A stretch of 64,000 nt of DNA from Desulfovibrio oxyclinae DSM 11498 (GTDB lineage: Bacteria > Desulfobacterota > Desulfovibrionia > Desulfovibrionales > Desulfovibrionaceae): assembly GCF_000375485.1 (NCBI RefSeq), contig NZ_AQXE01000005.1, positions 160,145 to 224,144 on the forward strand, in the 5' to 3' direction. The notes under the pieces were generated by a model. That model was not told where the DNA came from and did no database searches. It saw only the letters and a list, made by a program, of their open reading frames with translations. Below, one piece after another: positions 36,641 to 44,746 of the stretch; position 1 is the first letter of the stretch; each line of letters starts with the position of its first letter. The position numbers were made by a program, and so were the translations under genes.

Positions 36641-38083
36641 ATGATTCATCTTGAACGACTCATTGATCGCATCATCAGACGCGTGAACGTCAACCTGAGG
36701 AACCCGCTTTTGGACGTATCTCCTTACGTCCGCGGACTTATCCCGAGCAAATCCCACGCTCAGTACTATGCATTCTACTCTCTGGACTCCGAACGGACCA
36801 ACCTGTTCAAGTTCAAAGGCTCCAGTCTGGCCGGAACCTATTTCCTCGGCAAGTGCGAGGTACTCGACTCGGTGCTCTACAAGAGCGACATCCGCGGGGA
36901 CGAACTGAAGTCCAAGGGTGATGTCGTCGAAATGTCCGGCATCAAGATCCCCCTGCGCGATGATGAAAAATTCCACATCCGCGACAGCTTCCTGATGAAG
37001 ACGCTGGTGCACTGCCACTCCAAGGATCCGCAGAACCCCGAACTCTTCAAGGTCCACAACACCGTGGCCCTGCACTACGCGAACATTCACGGTTCCTCCC
37101 TCAACGGAACCTTCCTCGCCCCGTTTTCCACCATCGACCTCTCCGTGGCTCACGACTGCGCCATTGGCGAGTTCTCTTACGTGCAGGCGGGCGAGCTGCT
37201 GCACAAGCGCATTGAGCCGGGCCGTATCTGGATCAAGGCCGAAGGCGCTTTCGAATGGGATTACCAGTATCCCGAAGGCGTGCTCGACAAGTACATCTCC
37301 ATGGATGAGAGCGGACGACCCTCCGGCGAGTTCATGAAGTTCCTCGAAGAGCGTAAGGAAGACTTCATTCCCATGTACGCCACCGTGAGCTTCGAGCATG
37401 AAATCGACATCCCCGAGTCCTCCAAGGTCTCCCCGTACGCGCTGGTTCGCGGCGACGTGACCGTGGCGGAAAACGTGCTGGTGGCACAGCGTAGCTGGGT
37501 CGAGGACTCGCACCTCGGCAAGGGCGCCAACGCACAGGAAAACTGCTACATCATCAACTCCCATTACGAAGGCAACAACGTGACCGCCCACGGCGGTAAG
37601 GTCATCAACTGCCGCATGGGTACCAATACCTTCGTGGGCTTCAACTGCTTCCTGCGCGGCCTCGAAGAGGCGCCGGTCAAGGTGGGCAACGGCTGCATCG
37701 TCATGCCGCACACCATCATCGACGCAGCAGAGCCTCTCGAAATACCCGAAGATCATCTGGTCTGGGGCTTCATCACCTGCACGCAGGACCTGGAGACCAA
37801 CTCCATGGCGCTGGCCGACTTCGCCAAGCTCAAGGGCCAGTTCAGCCTCGGCAACATGACCTTCGAAGGCATCGGCTCCAAGTTCGTGGAAGGCTTTGCG
37901 CACCGCGTGGAACACATCCTTGAACTCAACGGCGCGTTCTACGACGGAACTCCCGAGACCAGCGGCCATGCCCAGAACAACCGCCGCGTGTCGTACAGCA
38001 TCCTCATGCCGTTCACGCAGGGCGAAAAGCAGGGCCTGTGCCCCTCGCTCTCCATTGAACCGTTCACCCCGGAGAACGATTAG
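36641..38083 (+). CDS. Large hexapeptide-repeat (left-handed beta-helix) transferase-like protein
   Basis: This 480-residue soluble protein has hexapeptide-like repeats typical of left-handed beta-helix acyltransferases (for example residues about 265-380, with VSPYALVRGDVTVAENVLVA and NCYIINSHYEGNNVTAHGGK). A second, shorter run may lie near residues 145-190. The N-terminal region contains GTYFLGKCEVLDSVLY. Sugar acyl- or nucleotidyltransferases have this fold, but no Rossmann domain or clear catalytic histidine context was recognised. The substrate is unknown. It follows the symporter by 84 bases and could be co-transcribed. Confidence 0.65.
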   Translation: MIHLERLIDRIIRRVNVNLRNPLLDVSPYVRGLIPSKSHAQYYAFYSLDSERTNLFKFKGSSLAGTYFLGKCEVLDSVLYKSDIRGDELKSKGDVVEMSGIKIPLRDDEKFHIRDSFLMKTLVHCHSKDPQNPELFKVHNTVALHYANIHGSSLNGTFLAPFSTIDLSVAHDCAIGEFSYVQAGELLHKRIEPGRIWIKAEGAFEWDYQYPEGVLDKYISMDESGRPSGEFMKFLEERKEDFIPMYATVSFEHEIDIPESSKVSPYALVRGDVTVAENVLVAQRSWVEDSHLGKGANAQENCYIINSHYEGNNVTAHGGKVINCRMGTNTFVGFNCFLRGLEEAPVKVGNGCIVMPHTIIDAAEPLEIPEDHLVWGFITCTQDLETNSMALADFAKLKGQFSLGNMTFEGIGSKFVEGFAHRVEHILELNGAFYDGTPETSGHAQNNRRVSYSILMPFTQGEKQGLCPSLSIEPFTPEND

Positions 38084-38882
38084 CAGGCAATGGAGAATGG
38101 ATCGGCGCCTTTGTGTGACCGGTCATTCGACGGAATAAGTTCCGTCATTCGCGACAGATAGAATCGGGGCGACCGGCCTGGCCGGTCGCCCTGTCGCGGG
38201 AACACTCCGGGAGATATTTCGACGCGGTCAAGGGGCGTGAACGCCGTCCCGATCCGGCGTCACAACGGTTGCCACCGCGAGGTCTCCAGCCAATCCGCAT
38301 AAGGCGTCGGAGAATCTAAGCGAGGGCCGTTGATTTTGAAATGAAATTGAGGAATAGTTCATTCGCATTTACGCAGAGCCCGTTCCGTTGTTTCCTCCGG
38401 TCCCCACTTCCGCATAAGGGCCGAACGGAAGACTGATGCGCTAAATGTACGCTAAGTGGACGAAATAGCAAAAAAAATGGCGCACCCGAATACATACAAT
38501 ACTGAAGCAGCATCCGTTTCCGGCCCAGTGCCCGGCGACGTCCGCTGCGGTTCGGTGCTGATCTCCCGAAGCCGTTTGCGTTTCCCGCCGTTTGCCGCGG
38601 GACGGCTCTGGAAGGATCGCCTGTGCGCCTGCGACCGTGTCGAATCCCTGTCCAGACGCTTCTCCGTCTGCTCGGAAGGGCACGTTCTCTTTATAAAAGA
38701 CCCGCCTCTCGCCTGATTCGAATACGCCCTGGCACAGACCCATCGTGCCGGGCGAACCAGCGGCTGGAGCCGGGAACTGACGTATGGCGAGCCACGGAGA
38801 GTCCGTGCGCGCAGCTGCGGTCCCGGATTCATGGCCACCATCAACTCAATAGTCTCACGAGCTGTTATGATCGGAGTATCAA
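38084..38882. other. About 800 bases without a recognisable gene
   Basis: No frame in this stretch has convincing coding character; short open frames (for example plus 38456-38716) lack family motifs or good ribosome binding sites. The region holds a small hairpin (GACGGAA / TTCCGTC at 38129-38146), a perfect 12-base inverted repeat (38167-38191) and an AT-richer core near 38440-38510. It separates the hexapeptide gene from the antiporter operon, and may hold promoters, an untranslated leader or a small RNA. Confidence 0.6.
38167..38191. repeat. Perfect 12-base inverted repeat
   Basis: Arms GGGCGACCGGCC (38167-38178) and GGCCGGTCGCCC (38180-38191) flank a single T. No T run follows on the plus strand, so it is a weak terminator candidate for the hexapeptide gene; it could instead be a protein-binding palindrome. 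Confidence 0.6.
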
Positions 38883-39458
38883 ATGTCTTTGTATGAACAG
38901 GGCATCACCGTCACGAAGCGGCCGGACAGTGTCCGACCCAAAAAGCCCGGGCTCAAGTCCCGAATCATCGGTCTGGGCTTTCGTTTTCTGGCCCTCATGG
39001 CAATGTGGGCATTGCTGTCGGGAATGTACGACGCCTTCCATCTGTCGCTCGGCGTTTTCTGCTGTGCGCTGGTGACGTGGCTCTCGATGGACATGTTCCC
39101 TGCCGAGGGTGAAGTCTGGCCCATGAGCGCCCTGTTGCGTTCCGCGGTCCGCGTCACGGCGTATGCGCCGTGGCTCATCTGGCAGATTGTTGTCGCCAAC
39201 GTGCGCATGTTGCGTCTGGCGTTCCACCCGAATCCCAAGAAAGTCATCAATCCGCGCATCGTCACTTTCAAGACGCGGCTGCGGTCCAAGCTGGCGCTGA
39301 CCATGCTGGCCAACTCGATCACGCTCACTCCCGGTACCATCACCGTGATGATCGATGAGCGTGGCTACGTGGCAGTACACTCGATCGACGACGCTTCCGC
39401 CGAGGGCATGCCCGGCGAGATGGAGCGCAAGATCAAAGACATATTCGAGGTGGACTAA
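38883..39458 (+). CDS. mrpE: Mrp/MBH antiporter subunit E (MrpE/MbhA-like)
   Basis: This 191-residue membrane protein matches MrpE of multisubunit cation/proton antiporters. It has two or three hydrophobic helices after an unusually long cytoplasmic N terminus (about 30 residues), and the family motif LANSITLTPGTITV near residue 142. MrpE is thought to stabilise the complex. It is the first gene of the operon; the next start overlaps its stop by one base. Confidence 0.9.
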   Translation: MSLYEQGITVTKRPDSVRPKKPGLKSRIIGLGFRFLALMAMWALLSGMYDAFHLSLGVFCCALVTWLSMDMFPAEGEVWPMSALLRSAVRVTAYAPWLIWQIVVANVRMLRLAFHPNPKKVINPRIVTFKTRLRSKLALTMLANSITLTPGTITVMIDERGYVAVHSIDDASAEGMPGEMERKIKDIFEVD

Positions 39459-39730
39459 TGGAACATCTTGGCCTCGTAATCGGACTGTTTCTGGCAAGCA
39501 TCATGGCCTTTTCCCTGTACCGGGCAGCGGTGGGACCCACCACCCTCGACCGGCTTATGGGCATGAACACCATCGGTGCCAAAACGGTTGTGCTCATCGT
39601 CGTGGTGGGGCTGATCTTTGAACGTCTCGACATGTTCATAGACATCGCCCTTTGCTACGCGATGCTCAACTTTATCACCGTGCTGGCCGCAAGCAGGTAT
39701 CTGCACAAGAAAGGCCGCGGTCGCTCCTGA
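39458..39730 (+). CDS. mrpF: Antiporter subunit F (MrpF/MbhB-like)
   Basis: This 90-residue protein has three transmembrane helices and the typical opening LYRAAVGPTTLDRLMGMNTIG of MrpF. The DRLMGMNT loop is the most conserved segment in the family. Subunit F belongs to the small hydrophobic group E-F-G at the edge of the antiporter. The start overlaps mrpE (TAATG). Confidence 0.93.
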   Translation: MEHLGLVIGLFLASIMAFSLYRAAVGPTTLDRLMGMNTIGAKTVVLIVVVGLIFERLDMFIDIALCYAMLNFITVLAASRYLHKKGRGRS

Positions 39731-39751
39731 TCCGGATTTGGAGATAAAGAT

Positions 39752-40087
39752 ATGCTGGAAATCGCAATAATATTCCTTTGCTGCATCGGTATGCTGATGT
39801 TCGGTGCCGGGACTCTGGGTATTCTCAGAATGCCCGACGTCTACACTCGGCTGCACATGGCCGGTAAGCTCGATACGCTCGGAAGTCTTACCCTTCTTCT
39901 GGGCATCATCCTCTACGGCGGCTACTACTCGCCCTCCGTCGGGCTGCTGGCACAGCTCAAGATCGGCCTGTTGTGGTTCTTTGTGCTGATCACCAGCCCC
40001 ACGGCCACGCACGCCATGGTTGATGCAGGCGTTCGCGCAGGCATCGAACCCTGGATGCAACCTGAAAAGAAGGGGAGGCATTCATGA
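39752..40087 (+). CDS. mrpG: Antiporter subunit G (MrpG/MbhC-like)
   Basis: This 111-residue protein has three hydrophobic helices and the family motif LGILRMPDVYTRLHMAGK (about 24-41). LITSPTATHAM near residue 80 is also typical of MrpG. A good GGAGATAAAG precedes the start, and its end overlaps the next gene by four bases (ATGA). Confidence 0.93.
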   Translation: MLEIAIIFLCCIGMLMFGAGTLGILRMPDVYTRLHMAGKLDTLGSLTLLLGIILYGGYYSPSVGLLAQLKIGLLWFFVLITSPTATHAMVDAGVRAGIEPWMQPEKKGRHS

Positions 40088-40329
40088 TTCTTGAAATCAA
40101 GGTGGTCGCCCTGATCCTGATGATAGCCTGCGCCATCGCGGCCATCAGCATCAAGGACCTTCTCGGAGCCGCCATACTGTTCGGCATCTACAGCTTCATG
40201 ATGTGCGTCATGTGGCTTGTCATGGGCGCGGTGGACGTGGCCTTCACGGAAGCGGCGATCGGGGCGGGCATAAGCAGTGTCCTTGTCTTCGCCGCCATCT
40301 ACCGCACGACCAGGAGGACGAAAGATTGA
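40084..40329 (+). CDS. MbhD-like subunit (DUF4040)
   Basis: This 81-residue membrane protein corresponds to MbhD, the part of MrpA that is separate in membrane-bound hydrogenases and archaeal-type antiporters. It has three helices; AVDVAFTEAAIGAGISSVL is the conserved DUF4040 motif with a membrane glutamate likely involved in proton handling. A stand-alone form distinguishes this operon from classical Bacillus Mrp, where the module is the C-terminal part of MrpA. Overlaps on both sides indicate tight coupling. Confidence 0.88.
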   Translation: MILEIKVVALILMIACAIAAISIKDLLGAAILFGIYSFMMCVMWLVMGAVDVAFTEAAIGAGISSVLVFAAIYRTTRRTKD

Positions 40330-41159
40330 AAAAGGCAGCACTCATATCGGTTTTGCTGGCCGGCGGGCTGATGATCCTGTCCATGGCAGACTTCCCGTCC
40401 TGGGGCGACGACATGTCCCCGGCGAGTCTGCACCTGTCCAGCTACTTCCTCGAACAGGCATACGAGCAGACCGCGACGCCCAACATCGTCACCGCGGTGC
40501 TCGGCGACTATCGTGGATTCGACACCATGCTGGAAACCGTGGTCGTCTTTCTGGCGGCACTGTCGTGTTTCCTGATCATCCGCGTCCCGCGCGAGGTCTG
40601 TATCCCCGATCTGTACATGTACCGGCACAAGGCCACCGGAATTGTGGTCCGCAAGAAGAGCATGTGCGTCATCGATGACGAAGATTACAGCTTCGAACGC
40701 ATCGACTCGGACTGGACGCCGCAGGACGTGGTTATCTCCACCGTGAGCCGCTTCGTCATCCCGTTCATCCAGCTCTTCGGCCTGTATGTTCTGGCCCACG
40801 GCCACTACAGCCCGGGCGGCGGCTTTCAGGGCGGTGTGATCTTCTCGGCGAGCTATGTGCTGCTGGCGATCTCCACCGACCTGCGCACCATGGTCCGCAA
40901 GCTCTCGGAGCGCACCACGCATCTGCTTTCCGCGGCCGGGGTTCTGGTCTTCAGCGGGGTCGGACTGTTCTGTCTGGCTTCCGGAGCCAACTTCCTCGAC
41001 TACGGCGGACTGCAGGGCTTCATGGGCGAGACTCTGGCCAGCGGCCACTCCAACGGCATTCTGCTCGTGGAGACCGGCGTCGGCATGACCGTCACCGCGG
41101 CTCTGGCAATCATCTTCAAGCTGCTGTCTTCACGCGGCACCGTCATGGAGGGTTTGTAA
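40326..41159 (+). CDS. Fused MbhE + MrpB (MbhF) subunit
   Basis: This 277-residue protein joins an MbhE-like N-terminal part (about 1-115) to an MnhB/MrpB-type domain (about 130-277) with LFGLYVLAHGHYSPGGGFQGG, the family hallmark. The start is TTG at 40326, eight bases after a perfect AGGAGG and overlapping the previous stop. A charged cytoplasmic loop around residue 110 (RKKSMCVIDDEDYSFERID) separates the halves. Archaeal Mbh encodes the two as separate genes. Confidence 0.85.
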   Translation: MKKAALISVLLAGGLMILSMADFPSWGDDMSPASLHLSSYFLEQAYEQTATPNIVTAVLGDYRGFDTMLETVVVFLAALSCFLIIRVPREVCIPDLYMYRHKATGIVVRKKSMCVIDDEDYSFERIDSDWTPQDVVISTVSRFVIPFIQLFGLYVLAHGHYSPGGGFQGGVIFSASYVLLAISTDLRTMVRKLSERTTHLLSAAGVLVFSGVGLFCLASGANFLDYGGLQGFMGETLASGHSNGILLVETGVGMTVTAALAIIFKLLSSRGTVMEGL

Positions 41160-41162
41160 GCA

Positions 41163-41561
41163 ATGGATGCTTTTCTCACACAGGTGCAGGCCCACTTCAA
41201 CTACTGGGGCTATGTCGTCATCATGATGGTCGGCCTCTACGCGATGATTGCCAAGCGCAACCTCATCAAGAAGCTGATCGGCCTGAGCATCTTCCAGACT
41301 TCGATCATGCTCTTCTTCGTGGCCATCGGGTCCAAGGAGGGCGCGACCATTCCCATTCTCCGCGCCGCTTCCAAGCACGCGGTCAATCCGGCGGACTACA
41401 TCAACCCGCTGCCGCACGTGCTCATGCTCACCGCCATCGTGGTTTCGGTGGCTACCCTGGGTGTGGCCCTTGCTCTGGTTCTTCGGATTCACGGCAAGTA
41501 CGGCACGCTGGAAGAAGATGAAATCGCGGATCAAATAAAGAGATCGAATACCTATGCATGA
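41163..41561 (+). CDS. mrpC: Antiporter subunit C (MrpC/NuoK-like)
   Basis: This 132-residue protein has three transmembrane helices and resembles NuoK of complex I. GLYAMIAKRNLIKKLIGLSIFQTSIMLFF includes the typical basic loop after helix 1. NPLPHVLMLTAIVVSVATLGVAL is the third helix with its proline-histidine start. It follows the fused subunit by three bases and overlaps the next gene by eight. Confidence 0.92.
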   Translation: MDAFLTQVQAHFNYWGYVVIMMVGLYAMIAKRNLIKKLIGLSIFQTSIMLFFVAIGSKEGATIPILRAASKHAVNPADYINPLPHVLMLTAIVVSVATLGVALALVLRIHGKYGTLEEDEIADQIKRSNTYA

Positions 41562-43011
41562 TGTAGTTCTCACCATACTTCCGCTGTTGTTCGGCGCCTT
41601 CCTTGCCCTGGTGGCTGGGTGGATCCGGCCGAAATTCAGCTACTCCATCGGCGTCATCGGACTTGCCGGTTCGGTGTTCTTCACGCTGCGCGTGCTTGCC
41701 AAGGTCGTGACTGACGGTACGCTCAGCTATTCCATGGGCGGCTGGGCGCCGCCGTGGGGAATCGTCTTCGTGGTGGATGCCCTGAGCGCGGCCATGCTGG
41801 TGCTCATCGCCGCATCCTCGCTGATCACCTACGTGGTCTACCACGACGAGATCGTCGATCACTTTAAGGAAAAGACCGCCGCGTTCGTGGCGCTCATTCT
41901 GCTGGTGGTGGCGGGCCACATGGGCATCGTGGCCACCGGCGACCTGTTCAACCTCTACGTGCTCATCGAAGTGGCCGCCCTGAGCGGTTACGCACTGCTC
42001 GGTTTCAGCGGCGACCGCTCGCCCCTGTCCAGTCTGAGCTACCTGTGCATCGGCTCGGTGGGCGCTTCCTTCTATCTGCTGGGAGTCGGCTATCTCTATA
42101 TCATGACCGGCTCGCTGAACCTGGCCGACCTTTCCGGTCTGCTGGAGATCGCGCAGGTCTCGACCTCCCTGCAGGCGGCGGTGGCCGTGATGATGCTGGG
42201 GCTCTGGGTCAAGATGGCTCTGTTCCCCTTCCACGGCTGGCTGCCGGGTGCCTATTCCAACTCCTCGTTCGTATCGGCATCCTTCCTGGCGCCCATGACC
42301 ACCAAGGTCATGGTGTACGTGATGCTGCGGCTCGTGCTCAGCCTGTTCCCCGGCAACCTGCTGGATACGAACATGCTGCCCGAGGTCGGCCTTGTGCTGG
42401 CGACCGCCGCCATCTTCTTCGGCTCCATAATGGCCTACCGCCAGAAGGATCTGCGCAGGACGCTCTGCTACATTCTCGTGGCCGAGGTGGGGTACATGGT
42501 CGGCGGCCTGTTCATAGGCAACCGCGAAGCCATGACCGGAACCATCCTGCATATCTTTGCCGACGCGCTGATGACCCTGACCCTGTTCGTCGCGCTGGGC
42601 AGCATCCTGCGCCACCGCGCCGAAAGCGGCCTTTCGAGCATGAAGGGCATGTTCAAGTCCATGCCGTTCACCATGGCCAGCTTCGTGTTGGCGGGAATGT
42701 CCATGATCGGCGTTCCCCCGCTGTTCGGGTTCTTCAGCAAATGGCGCCTTCTGTCCGGAGCGCTGGAGGCGGGCGAATTCGGTTTCATGGCCGGCCTGCT
42801 CGTATCCAGTCTGGTCAACGTGGTCATCTTCTTCCGCATTTTCGAAACCGCGTTTTTCGAAAGTTCCGAAGACAAGACGCCCACGGGTGAGCACTGGGCC
42901 CGCACGGCTCCGCTTGCCCTGACCGCGCTGCTTCTCATTCTCGGGGGAGTGTATTCCGGTCTGATCGTGGAAACCATCGTCGCCAACGTTCTCCCCACCG
43001 ATTTAATCTAG
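41554..43011 (+). CDS. mrpD: Proton-pumping antiporter subunit D (MrpD/MbhH-like)
   Basis: This 485-residue protein is one of three NuoL/M/N-type antiporter subunits in the operon. About fourteen helices are present. LFNLYVLIEVAALSGYALLGF holds the essential membrane glutamate of helix 5, and VKMALFPFHGWLPGAYSNSS the key lysine of helix 7. A second lysine region lies in GFFSKWRLLSGAL. It corresponds positionally to MbhH. Confidence 0.92.
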   Translation: MHDVVLTILPLLFGAFLALVAGWIRPKFSYSIGVIGLAGSVFFTLRVLAKVVTDGTLSYSMGGWAPPWGIVFVVDALSAAMLVLIAASSLITYVVYHDEIVDHFKEKTAAFVALILLVVAGHMGIVATGDLFNLYVLIEVAALSGYALLGFSGDRSPLSSLSYLCIGSVGASFYLLGVGYLYIMTGSLNLADLSGLLEIAQVSTSLQAAVAVMMLGLWVKMALFPFHGWLPGAYSNSSFVSASFLAPMTTKVMVYVMLRLVLSLFPGNLLDTNMLPEVGLVLATAAIFFGSIMAYRQKDLRRTLCYILVAEVGYMVGGLFIGNREAMTGTILHIFADALMTLTLFVALGSILRHRAESGLSSMKGMFKSMPFTMASFVLAGMSMIGVPPLFGFFSKWRLLSGALEAGEFGFMAGLLVSSLVNVVIFFRIFETAFFESSEDKTPTGEHWARTAPLALTALLLILGGVYSGLIVETIVANVLPTDLI

Positions 43012-43022
43012 CCGAGGAAGAC

Positions 43023-44486
43023 ATGTCAGGCATTCTTTCCATACAACCATTGCTTGCCGTCGCCGCACCGCTGACGGCCATACCCGGAATATTATCCGCC
43101 CGCACGCCCAACATTCGTGAGGCGTGGAGCTTTGCCGCGGCGCTGCTGCTCATGGGCCTTGTGCTCAGCATGGCGCCGTCGGTGCTGGACGGAAAAACCT
43201 ATACTCTGGTTCTGGCGGAGGTGCTTCCCAATGCGCCGCTGGCCTTTAGGGTCGATGGCCTCGGGATGCTGTTCGCAATCGTGGCCTCCACGCTCTGGAT
43301 CATCACGTCCGCATATTCCATAGGATACATGCGGGCGAGCCAGGAACACGCCCAGACCCGTTTCTACACCTACTTTGCCGCAGCCCTGTTCAGTACCATC
43401 GGCGTGGCGTTCTCCGCCAACCTGCTGACCATGTACATGTTCTACGAGCTGCTCTCGTTCTCGACATACCCGCTGGTCACGCATCATCAGGATGACGACA
43501 GTCGCAAGGCAGGACGCAAGTATCTCGGCCTCATCGTCGGCTCGTCCATCGGTATGGTGCTCCCGGCCATGGTGGTCCTGTACCACCTGACCGGCACCCT
43601 CGACTTCACCGCAGGCGGCGTGGCGCTGGCTTCGGCCTCGCCCACCACCATCGCGGTGCTGTTCGGCCTGATGATCTTCGGATTCGCCAAGGCCGCGCTC
43701 ATGCCCATGCACGCATGGCTGCCCGCCGCAATGGTGGCACCCACCCCGGTCAGCTCTCTGCTGCACGCGGTGGCGGTCGTCAAGGTCGGCGCCTTCTGCC
43801 TGCTCAGGGTTGTCATGGACGTGTTCGGCGTCGAGACACTCATGGCCATCGGGGTGAACGACCTGCTGACGGGAGTGGCCGCCACGACCATGATCGTGGC
43901 TTCGCTCGTGGCGCTGAGTCAGGACGGGCTGAAACGCCGTCTGGCCTATTCCACCATCGGGCAGCTCTCGTACATCGCCCTCGGCGCGGGCCTCATGAAC
44001 GCCGCCGGACTCACCGGCGGAATGATGCATGTGGCCATGCACGCTTTCGGCAAGATCACGCTGTTCTTCTGCGCGGGCGCCATCTACGTGGCCACCGGCG
44101 AGAAATACATCAGCCGCATGACCGGCATCGGCAGACGCATGCCGTGGACCATGGCCGCGTTCTTCATCGGCTCGCTGTCCATCATCGGCATTCCGCCCAC
44201 CGGCGGGTTCCTCAGCAAGTGGATGCTGCTCAACGGCTGCCTCGACTCCGGACAGTGGATTCTCGCCGGGGCGCTGGTCGTCAGTTCGCTGCTCAACGCG
44301 GCGTACTTCCTGCCCATCGTCTACAGGGCCTGGTTCTGCCCCGAAGGTCAGGCCGTCCACGCCGGACCGGTCCGCGAAGCGCCGCTGGCATGCGTGATTC
44401 CTCTGCTGGTAACCGCGGGAATCTCCATGGCCCTGTTCTTCTGGCCCGACGTGTTCTTCAACCTGGCCCAGATGGCCGCTAATTAG
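43023..44486 (+). CDS. Second antiporter-like subunit (NuoM/MrpD family)
   Basis: This 487-residue polytopic protein of the proton-conducting NuoL/M/N family contains MYMFYELLSFSTYPLV with the helix 5 glutamate, FAKAALMPMHAWLPAAMVAPTPVS with the helix 7 lysine, and HAFGKITLFFCAGAI with another transmembrane lysine. It is distinct from the preceding subunit, so it is not a simple tandem copy. It lies 11 bases after it. Extra antiporter subunits would allow more ions to be moved per turnover. Confidence 0.9.
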   Translation: MSGILSIQPLLAVAAPLTAIPGILSARTPNIREAWSFAAALLLMGLVLSMAPSVLDGKTYTLVLAEVLPNAPLAFRVDGLGMLFAIVASTLWIITSAYSIGYMRASQEHAQTRFYTYFAAALFSTIGVAFSANLLTMYMFYELLSFSTYPLVTHHQDDDSRKAGRKYLGLIVGSSIGMVLPAMVVLYHLTGTLDFTAGGVALASASPTTIAVLFGLMIFGFAKAALMPMHAWLPAAMVAPTPVSSLLHAVAVVKVGAFCLLRVVMDVFGVETLMAIGVNDLLTGVAATTMIVASLVALSQDGLKRRLAYSTIGQLSYIALGAGLMNAAGLTGGMMHVAMHAFGKITLFFCAGAIYVATGEKYISRMTGIGRRMPWTMAAFFIGSLSIIGIPPTGGFLSKWMLLNGCLDSGQWILAGALVVSSLLNAAYFLPIVYRAWFCPEGQAVHAGPVREAPLACVIPLLVTAGISMALFFWPDVFFNLAQMAAN

Positions 44487-44494
44487 GAGGCGCA

Positions 44495-44746
44495 ATGAGC
44501 AAGCGAAAGGAATTCGACTTCTTCGACAAGCCAAAGACCAAGCGCGGCCTCTGGTACCTTCTGTGGGGTTGTTGCGTGGGCGTTCTGGCTTTGCAGTTCG
44601 TGGCGTCGCCCAAGCCGCATTTCGGCTTCGACACCTTCTTCGGGTTCAACGGCCTGTTCGGCTTCGTATCCTGCGTCGTGCTGATCGTGGTGGCCAAGGG
44701 CCTCGGATTCATACTCAAAAAACCGACGGACTACTATGATGACTAA
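44495..44746 (+). CDS. Small two-helix membrane protein of the antiporter operon
   Basis: This 83-residue protein has a charged N terminus (KRKEFDFFDKPKTKRG) and two hydrophobic segments (about 20-36 and 52-72). It overlaps the next antiporter-like gene by eleven bases and has a GGAGG at 44486. It has no family I recognise. Its position suggests an accessory or linker subunit specific to this type of complex. Confidence 0.75.
   Translation: MSKRKEFDFFDKPKTKRGLWYLLWGCCVGVLALQFVASPKPHFGFDTFFGFNGLFGFVSCVVLIVVAKGLGFILKKPTDYYDD

Noticed and set aside
38456..38716. 86-codon plus-strand frame in the long non-coding gap
   Set aside because: No ribosome binding site, no conserved pattern, and no coherent hydrophobic or helical structure.
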